Assembly: GCA_028875335.1 (NCBI GenBank)
Contig: JAPPEF010000281.1
Location: forward strand, 1 to 12,144
From: Gemmatimonadota bacterium
GTDB lineage: Bacteria; Latescibacterota; UBA2968; UBA8231
Direction of reading: 5' to 3'
Length of the DNA stretch: 12,144 bases
This document shows, one piece after another, positions 7,560-12,144 of this stretch. How positions within the stretch are numbered: the stretch's first letter is position 1; each line of letters begins with the position of its first letter. The notes beneath the pieces are model-generated. The model did no database searches, was not told where the DNA came from, and worked only from the letters and a program-made list of their open reading frames with translations. The position numbers and the translations under genes are program-made.

Positions 7560-7616
7560 ACTAACACGACCGTGGCGGAGATCGTCCAATGCGTCGCCGA
7601 CCGCTACCTTTACTGA
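7560..7616 (+). pseudogene. Remnant 3' end of a second glycoside-hydrolase-like gene
   Basis: Reading from 7560 to the TGA at 7614-7616 gives TNTTVAEIVQCVADRYLY. The end of the hydrolase-like protein at 3746-5707 reads TETTVAEIAQCVADRYLY. So 16 of 18 residues agree, and by my count 46 of 57 bases agree. Of the nine differing codons, seven are synonymous (for example GAT/GAC, TAT/TAC, TTG/CTT). That pattern means the two copies diverged while both were under protein-level selection, so this is the tail of a diverged paralogue and not a fresh duplication. Upstream of 7560 the similarity stops within about 10 bases of the ABC gene's stop codon. No start codon suits the frame, so it is probably not translated alone. 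The ribosome binding site of the next gene follows directly. Confidence 0.8.
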
Positions 7617-7622
7617 GGGAGG
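7617..7622 (+). promoter_or_regulatory. Ribosome binding site of the thioredoxin-like gene
   Basis: GGGAGG sits 5 bases before the ATG at 7628 and immediately after the stop codon of the remnant hydrolase tail. It supports 7628 as the start over the in-frame ATG at 7589, which would lie inside the remnant. Confidence 0.7.
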
Positions 7623-7627
7623 TAAAC

Positions 7628-8614
7628 ATGACTGAGCAAAACAATGCACTGTCCCAGGAAGAAATGGATTTTAAAGCATGGCAAAAGGCCGCTTGGGAAG
7701 AGGTTGAGCAGTTCCGCGAGACGGCAGAGGATTATTTTGGTGAAGACAATCCCCAACATCGCCTCGCTGCAGAATTTTTCCAGATGTATCTGGAGAAGAG
7801 TCCTTCAGAGATAGCCACAAAGGCTTTGGACAATGCTTTCACCATGTGGGGAAATCTGAAGGGCGTCAGTGACCAAGTTCAAGTGGCTCTCAAGCACATT
7901 TCTTACACCGAAGATGTGTGGAATGAAGTCGAGCATGGTTTGCTGCGTAGTTTCGGACATGATGGCCGAGAAAAAGAAGCAATTCTCCTATTGGAAGAAT
8001 TGGTCGAAAAGGTCGTTCCCTTGAAGAGTCGATCGGCCTTGCTGTGTGCTTTAGCCGATACTTGGGAACGCGAAGGTGAGACAGGAAAAGCTCGTCGAGG
8101 ATTTGAACAGATCATCGCATGGGACGCTTCTGAATGGCATGTAGATCATGCCCGAGGACATCTGTACGAGCTTGATAATTTAAACGTTGGGCAGTTGGCT
8201 CCTCAGTTCAGGTTGCCCAATATAGATGGCAATCACATAGACCTTGCAGATTATCAAGGTAAAGTCGTGGTTTTACATTTTGGGAGTACAAACTGTGGCT
8301 GGTGTAAATTTATTTATCCTTCTCTTCGCAACATGGCCCAAGAATATTCTGAGGACGAGGTGGCCCTCATTGGTATATCAGGAGATACAGACTTTGACGC
8401 TCTTCGTACTATGATAAAGGAAGAACAATTCACGTGGCCTCAGATATGTGAAGGCAATGGCTGGAAAGATACGGTTTTTAAGCTCTATAATATGGATAGA
8501 CTCCCTAGCGAGTATATCATCGATCAAGCAGGAAAGATCGCCTTTAAACTCTCGGGTGGGGGAGAAGGTAGCGGTGAAAAGCTTGAAGAAGCAGTGCGAT
8601 CTCTCGTGGTTTGA
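7628..8614 (+). CDS. TlpA/AhpC-like thioredoxin-fold protein with long helical N-terminal region
   Basis: A 328-residue protein in two parts. Residues 1-180 are helical and acidic, and may be TPR-like (for example EAILLLEELVEKVVPLKSRS, then ALLCALADTWEREGETGKAR). Residues about 187-328 form a thioredoxin fold of the TlpA/peroxiredoxin type: VGQLAPQFRLPNIDG, then VVVLHFGSTNCGWCKF with the redox pair C223 and C226, and a cis-proline P293 (RLPSEYIID). A C-x-x-C pair favours a thiol-disulfide oxidoreductase over a peroxidase. Unlike most TlpA proteins it has no signal peptide or membrane anchor, so a cytoplasmic site is likely. The start is set by GGGAGG 5 bases before the ATG. The gene looks markedly AT-richer than the flanking hydrolase-like and outer-membrane genes. 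Its 3' end faces the minus-strand gene with 24 bases between, where no clear terminator was found. Confidence 0.85.
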   Translation: MTEQNNALSQEEMDFKAWQKAAWEEVEQFRETAEDYFGEDNPQHRLAAEFFQMYLEKSPSEIATKALDNAFTMWGNLKGVSDQVQVALKHISYTEDVWNEVEHGLLRSFGHDGREKEAILLLEELVEKVVPLKSRSALLCALADTWEREGETGKARRGFEQIIAWDASEWHVDHARGHLYELDNLNVGQLAPQFRLPNIDGNHIDLADYQGKVVVLHFGSTNCGWCKFIYPSLRNMAQEYSEDEVALIGISGDTDFDALRTMIKEEQFTWPQICEGNGWKDTVFKLYNMDRLPSEYIIDQAGKIAFKLSGGGEGSGEKLEEAVRSLVV

Positions 8615-8638
8615 TGAGTGCCAACGCCAACTGCAGTT

Positions 8639-10903
8639 TCAGCGCTGCCAATAGTACGACACTTTGAGCTGCAGCGAGCGGCTGGCTTGTTGCAATCCCT
8701 CTTCGGTATCCCAGACCTGATTGTACACGAGGAACAAATCGCTGCCGGGTAGGTAGCGGTAGTTGAACAGGAAATTGCCGCCCACTAGCTCTTGGGCGCT
8801 GTTCCACTGCAGGAAGCCGCGCACGAACATGTCGGGCGAGAAGGAATAGAGGAAGCGGTGCCCGAATAGGTGAGTGTTGAAGGTGCCGTTGGGCAGGTTG
8901 ATGTGGTTGAACTCGTAGGTGCCTTCCAGTTCTAAGCGAGCATTGTAGCGCCAGACGGACTCAATGGAAATGCGCTGGCGGGTGCCGTTGAAGAAATCGC
9001 CGTATTCGCACGAAGCGCGGCCCGAGAGGCGGCGGCTCGAATTGGCGAAGAGATTGAACTCGTAGCTGCCAAATTCGTACGTACCTGGGGGGATTTCCTG
9101 CTCGTCGCGTATCTCAAAAGCCTCGTCCAAAAGCTCGTAGCGCTGTCGATAGCGCGCCCCGAACCAGTCGCCTATTTCCAAATTGACAAAGGCGGAGAAT
9201 TGAAAGTCGCGGCTCTGCAAAGTATTGCCCCGATCCATCAGATAGGTAAAGCGCGGCCCGATCGAGAACATGCGAATCCAGTCGATGGCCGGGCGGGGTC
9301 GGTAGCGCCCGCTGCCTTTGAAGCGGCGGATGTCGGTGCGCGGCACAAAGCCCACTTCGGGCGCAAAATCTTCTTCCACGTCCAGATAGTTCAGGCGGGT
9401 CTCAAAGCGGCCTTGGCGGTAGTCCAGCTCTAACAGGCCGGCCCGGTCGTGGCCTTCCACTTGGGGAGTCCAAGTCTTGGCGGCAAAGCCGCGCAGGTTG
9501 AGGGCGGCTTGCAATAGCGACAGGGTGAAGTCGAAGCCGCCGGTGCGGTTGTAGTCGGCCTCGGAGCCGGGTTGTTTGTCGATGGCGATGAAGCCGAGGT
9601 TGGAACGGCCCAGCATGTCGCGCTTGATGCGCAGGACTGTGAAGTCGGTTTGGGCCACGTGCAGGGTGTCGAGGACGTGTAACCGCAGGGTATCGACGAT
9701 GGTGGCTTCACTTAGATCGACTTGGGCCTCGTGCTCTTCCTCTTCATCGACAAAAGTCATGGCTTGGGTGGTCATGCGCAGAGTGCCAATTTGATAGGGG
9801 CCAGCCCGTCCGGTGAGTTTGCTCCCGACCAATACGGGCAGGTTGTGGCCCTCTTCAATGCCAATGCGACGGCTGTAGAACAGCAGGGTGGGTGGCCGGC
9901 CGCCAGAGCCCTGTCTTTCGACGCGTTCGCCGAATTCAAAAATGCCGGCTCCTTCGAGAAAGAAGTCGCGCTTTTCGGGGAAGAACAGGCTGAAGCGGGT
10001 GAGGTTGATCTGTTCTTGGTCGGCTTCCACTTGGGCGAAGTCGGTTTTGTAGGACAGGTCCAAGGTCAGCGAGGGTGTGAGGCCGTATTTGAAATCTAGG
10101 CCTGGGTCTAGGTCGTATTCGGTAGAGCCATCGGCGGTGAAATCGCGCTGGGTGCCGCTCAGTAAGAAGGGGACGACCGCTAGGGGTGGACGGCTCTGCA
10201 ACCGGCCCAAACCCGTCAGGACGGCGAGCCGCGAGGTGCGGTAGCGGCCCATAAAACCATAGGATTGGGGTGGGGGAACGAGGAAGACTTCCTCGTTTTT
10301 GCGGCGAATGGCGCGGCCGATGTTAATGCCCCATACGGCTTGGTCGCTGTCGGGATAGCGCACTTGATCGAAGGGAATGGCTACTTCGGCGCTCCAACCC
10401 AAACTGTCAATATGGGTTCGGCTCTGCCAGACGCTGTCCCAGGCTTGGTTGCGGGTGCGGCCCTCGTCGGTGAGCAGCATGTCTTGGCGCGCGCCCAAGG
10501 GATTGGTGCTAAAGTAAAAGCCGCCGCGGCGGTCGTTATAGGGGTCGAGGATGATTTGGATATTGTCGTTTTCGTCCAACTCGGCGTCGCGCCGCATTTG
10601 GTTGGCCACTAGACGGTCGGCCTCGCTGTCGAAACAGCGTAGGGCAAAGTATAGATAGTCGTCGTCAAAGAGGATGCGGACCTGGGTCTGCTCGGTGGGT
10701 GGGGCACCTTCGACGGGCTCGCGCTGAAAAAAGTCGGCTATGGTCGGGGCTTGGTCCCAGACTGGATCGTCGAGGCGACCGTCGATGTTAGGGGGCGTGG
10801 GCGTGCGGGTGGCTTGGACGACGGGGGTTTCCTGGGCTTGGCTTGGTGCGGCGAGTAGCGCTAGGGCGACGGCGCTTTTGGCAATGGACGATAGAGGGTT
10901 CAA
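8639..10903 (-). CDS. Outer-membrane protein with CBM9-like domain and DUF5916-type beta-barrel
   Basis: A 754-residue exported protein. A signal peptide is visible: K9, a hydrophobic run (SAVALALLAAPSQA) and probable cleavage after residue 23, before QETP. Residues about 35-225 resemble the carbohydrate-binding family 9-like domain (PPNIDGRLDDPVWDQAP, then VRILFDDDYLYFALRC and WSAEVAIPFDQVRYP). From about 240 to the end the sequence alternates like an outer-membrane beta-barrel, with the DUF5916 hallmark FFPEKRDFFLEGAGIFEFG. The role is unproven, perhaps glycan binding or uptake at the surface. The start codon is TTG at 10903. An in-frame TGA lies four codons upstream, and no later ATG or GTG would keep the signal peptide. 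The protein ends YYWQR, without the terminal aromatic residue usual for barrel assembly. An acidic stretch, DEEEEHE, probably sits in a loop. Confidence 0.88.
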   Translation of the reverse strand: MNPLSSIAKSAVALALLAAPSQAQETPVVQATRTPTPPNIDGRLDDPVWDQAPTIADFFQREPVEGAPPTEQTQVRILFDDDYLYFALRCFDSEADRLVANQMRRDAELDENDNIQIILDPYNDRRGGFYFSTNPLGARQDMLLTDEGRTRNQAWDSVWQSRTHIDSLGWSAEVAIPFDQVRYPDSDQAVWGINIGRAIRRKNEEVFLVPPPQSYGFMGRYRTSRLAVLTGLGRLQSRPPLAVVPFLLSGTQRDFTADGSTEYDLDPGLDFKYGLTPSLTLDLSYKTDFAQVEADQEQINLTRFSLFFPEKRDFFLEGAGIFEFGERVERQGSGGRPPTLLFYSRRIGIEEGHNLPVLVGSKLTGRAGPYQIGTLRMTTQAMTFVDEEEEHEAQVDLSEATIVDTLRLHVLDTLHVAQTDFTVLRIKRDMLGRSNLGFIAIDKQPGSEADYNRTGGFDFTLSLLQAALNLRGFAAKTWTPQVEGHDRAGLLELDYRQGRFETRLNYLDVEEDFAPEVGFVPRTDIRRFKGSGRYRPRPAIDWIRMFSIGPRFTYLMDRGNTLQSRDFQFSAFVNLEIGDWFGARYRQRYELLDEAFEIRDEQEIPPGTYEFGSYEFNLFANSSRRLSGRASCEYGDFFNGTRQRISIESVWRYNARLELEGTYEFNHINLPNGTFNTHLFGHRFLYSFSPDMFVRGFLQWNSAQELVGGNFLFNYRYLPGSDLFLVYNQVWDTEEGLQQASRSLQLKVSYYWQR

Positions 10904-11059
10904 GATACAGGCTCAGGGCTTCTCACTTGAGCAGGTGAAGCTCAATTTTTGTCGCTTGTCTGTCAAGGAAGACATGCTCGACGCTTCGTTGACACTCCAT
11001 ATTGACTAAACTACCTTCCTCCGCCTCTTCAGCCGCAGCATTTCACAACGGAGACTGTG
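10904..11059. promoter_or_regulatory. Divergent promoter region between the outer-membrane gene and the TIM-barrel gene
   Basis: This 156-base stretch holds no gene that I can support. On the plus strand TTGACA at 10989-10994 is a perfect -35 box, but 17 bases later the sequence is only TACCTT (11012-11017). On the minus strand the complement of 10961-10966 is also TTGACA, with a poor -10 at the right spacing. One or both may be real -35 elements with activator-dependent or non-standard -10 regions. GGAG lies 7 bases before the plus-strand ATG at 11060. Confidence 0.4.
10927..10945. repeat. Small inverted repeat next to a T-run in the leader of the outer-membrane gene
   Basis: TTGAGC (10927-10932) and GCTCAA (10940-10945) are perfect inverted arms around a 7-base loop, followed on the plus strand by TTTTT (10946-10950). 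It has the shape of a weak intrinsic terminator on the plus strand, but nothing upstream on that strand needs termination. It could be an operator or a hairpin in the 5' leader of the minus-strand gene. The stem is short, so chance is possible. Confidence 0.3.
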
Positions 11060-12144
11060 ATGACCAAACTCCCGCGCCTGATTTTCAATACCGACGGCAA
11101 CTGGATGCTCTTCTATCTGCCCGACCGCAATCCCGACGATGTCACCCATCAGCTCGACGAACTGGTTCCGGCCGGCGTTGACGCGCTCGCCGGACTCATT
11201 GGGATTGACGACGACGTGGTCTGGCGCGGCAGTCCGCATTCGGCCATGTGGGGAGACGATACGAAAGTTTGGGACCCCGACCCCGATGTGGATGCCGACG
11301 GCAAGCCAATCCGCAAGATGACGTCCGGCGGCTTTGAGCTCAACCGCCTCGAACAGCTCTACAACTGCATGGACGCGGTCATCGCCGACGGCCGCGAGTT
11401 GATGAAGATTTATATCGACGGCTGTCGGCGACACGGCATCGCGGCGATTGCGTCCATGCGCATGAACGACGCCCACACCTCCGATGAAGCGCGCGAGTGG
11501 CAGGTGCGCAGCCGCCACAAAAAGTCGCGGCCCGATTTGCTGATCGGCTCTCCTACCCCGACGCGCGCGGGCGGTGCTGACCGCTGGAATTTTTGTTGGC
11601 AATGGGACTACGAGCAGGAGGAGGTGCGCGACCGCTTTTTAGGGCTCGTCGATGAGACCTTGGAGCGCTACGATTTCGACGGCATTGAACTCGATTGGAT
11701 GCGCGGGCCGCCTTACTTCCGGCCTGGGCGCTTGCTCGACAATCTCGACACCCTCACCGAGTTCATGCGCCAAGCTCATGCGCTCGTGCGCCGCCACAGC
11801 GAGCAGAAGGGGAAGGCGATCTCGCTGCTGACGCGGGTGCCTCCTTGTCTCGCTGAGGCGCGCGGCATCGGCATTGACGCGCCGGCTTGGATCCGCGAGC
11901 CGGTGGCGGACTTGTTCGTGCTTTCTTCGGCTTCGTACTGCCCGGCCCGCATCGACATCGCCGAGGCCGTCGCCTGCGCCGAGGAGAGCAAGGTGCCGAT
12001 TTACGTGGGCTTCGACGGTGCTACGCATCTGACCTCGCCGCACGAAGGATATGATCGCGGGATACCTGCCGTCCTGCGGGGCGTGGCACTGAATGGGTAC
12101 GAACAGGGGGCCGCTGGCGTTTACATTTTCAACTACGACTATCG
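11060..12144 (+). CDS. GHL10-like TIM-barrel glycoside-hydrolase-like protein (3' end outside window)
   Basis: The frame opens with ATG at 11060 and stays open for 361 codons to the window edge, so the C-terminus is missing. It begins MTKLPRLIFNTDGNWMLFYL. Features typical of glycosyl-hydrolase-like family 10 barrels are ASMRMNDAH (131-139), W-x-F-C-W-Q-W-D-Y (176-184) and YDFDGIELDWMR (204-215), where E210 and D212 are candidate active-site acids; VPIYVGFD (312-319) and GVYIFNYDY (353-361) are later strands. No signal peptide is visible, so it may be cytoplasmic. The start has GGAG 7 bases before it; a GTG at 11058 is in another frame. The gene diverges from the outer-membrane gene, consistent with a shared glycan-related role. 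Long antisense frames here are shadows. The assignment to a barrel hydrolase-like family is firm; its substrate is unknown. Confidence 0.82.
   Translation, partial: MTKLPRLIFNTDGNWMLFYLPDRNPDDVTHQLDELVPAGVDALAGLIGIDDDVVWRGSPHSAMWGDDTKVWDPDPDVDADGKPIRKMTSGGFELNRLEQLYNCMDAVIADGRELMKIYIDGCRRHGIAAIASMRMNDAHTSDEAREWQVRSRHKKSRPDLLIGSPTPTRAGGADRWNFCWQWDYEQEEVRDRFLGLVDETLERYDFDGIELDWMRGPPYFRPGRLLDNLDTLTEFMRQAHALVRRHSEQKGKAISLLTRVPPCLAEARGIGIDAPAWIREPVADLFVLSSASYCPARIDIAEAVACAEESKVPIYVGFDGATHLTSPHEGYDRGIPAVLRGVALNGYEQGAAGVYIFNYDY

Noticed and set aside
7560..7616. Target-site duplication from a mobile element carrying the ABC gene
   Set aside because: The repeat is too long and too diverged, with mostly synonymous changes, and there are no inverted repeats or transposase near the ABC gene.
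8615..8638. Possible bidirectional terminator between the convergent genes
   Set aside because: Only 24 bases with no inverted repeat or T-run of useful length.
10740..11009. 89-codon plus-strand frame over the signal-peptide region of the outer-membrane gene
   Set aside because: It is antisense to a convincing signal peptide and extends into the divergent promoter region, with no recognisable product.
11006..11602. 198-codon minus-strand frame near the right end
   Set aside because: It is antisense to the GHL10-like gene, whose sense frame carries family motifs and stays open to the window edge.

Overview
The window is a bacterial chromosome fragment from an organism with an outer membrane. 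An exported protein with a carbohydrate-binding family 9-like (CBM9-like) domain and a DUF5916-type beta-barrel is encoded at 8639-10903. The mix of sulfotransferase, a cytoplasmic glycoside-hydrolase-like protein, a GHL10-like TIM-barrel protein and DUF5916 resembles what I know of uncultured polysaccharide-degrading phyla (Latescibacterota, Poribacteria or Planctomycetes-like). That placement is inference, and no marker gene in the window fixes the taxonomy.

Left part (about 1-1712, minus strand): a compact three-gene run of an antitoxin-like protein, a DUF2283 protein and a PD-(D/E)XK nuclease-domain protein of the type I restriction HsdR N-terminal kind. It looks like a toxin-antitoxin or defence-type islet. 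The usual VapC/PIN toxin is missing and the nuclease has no helicase half. The start of another minus-strand frame may run off the left edge.

Centre (1784-8614, plus strand): a tightly spaced run of sulfotransferase, short-chain dehydrogenase (SDR), Glyco_hydro_20b/DUF4838-like protein, ABC exporter and TlpA-like thioredoxin protein. The gaps are 34, 11, 12 and 78 bases, so one operon is plausible. Between the ABC exporter and the thioredoxin gene lies an 18-codon remnant (7560-7616). It is almost identical in protein sequence to the C-terminus of the glycoside-hydrolase-like gene but differs at many synonymous sites. This suggests the region was built by replacement or insertion involving two diverged copies of the hydrolase-like gene. 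The ABC and thioredoxin genes also look more AT-rich than their neighbours.

Right part: the outer-membrane CBM9/DUF5916-type gene (minus, TTG start) converges on the thioredoxin gene with only 24 bases between them. It diverges from a partial GHL10-like TIM-barrel gene that starts at 11060 and leaves the window at 12144. The 156-base divergent region between them carries a perfect TTGACA box in each direction but weak -10 matches.

Functionally, the centre and right suggest glycan handling: sulfation of a carbohydrate or other hydroxyl compound, an SDR redox step, glycoside cleavage, export, and an outer-membrane protein. The substrate cannot be read from the sequence. No CRISPR array, rRNA, tRNA or intact insertion sequence was recognised.
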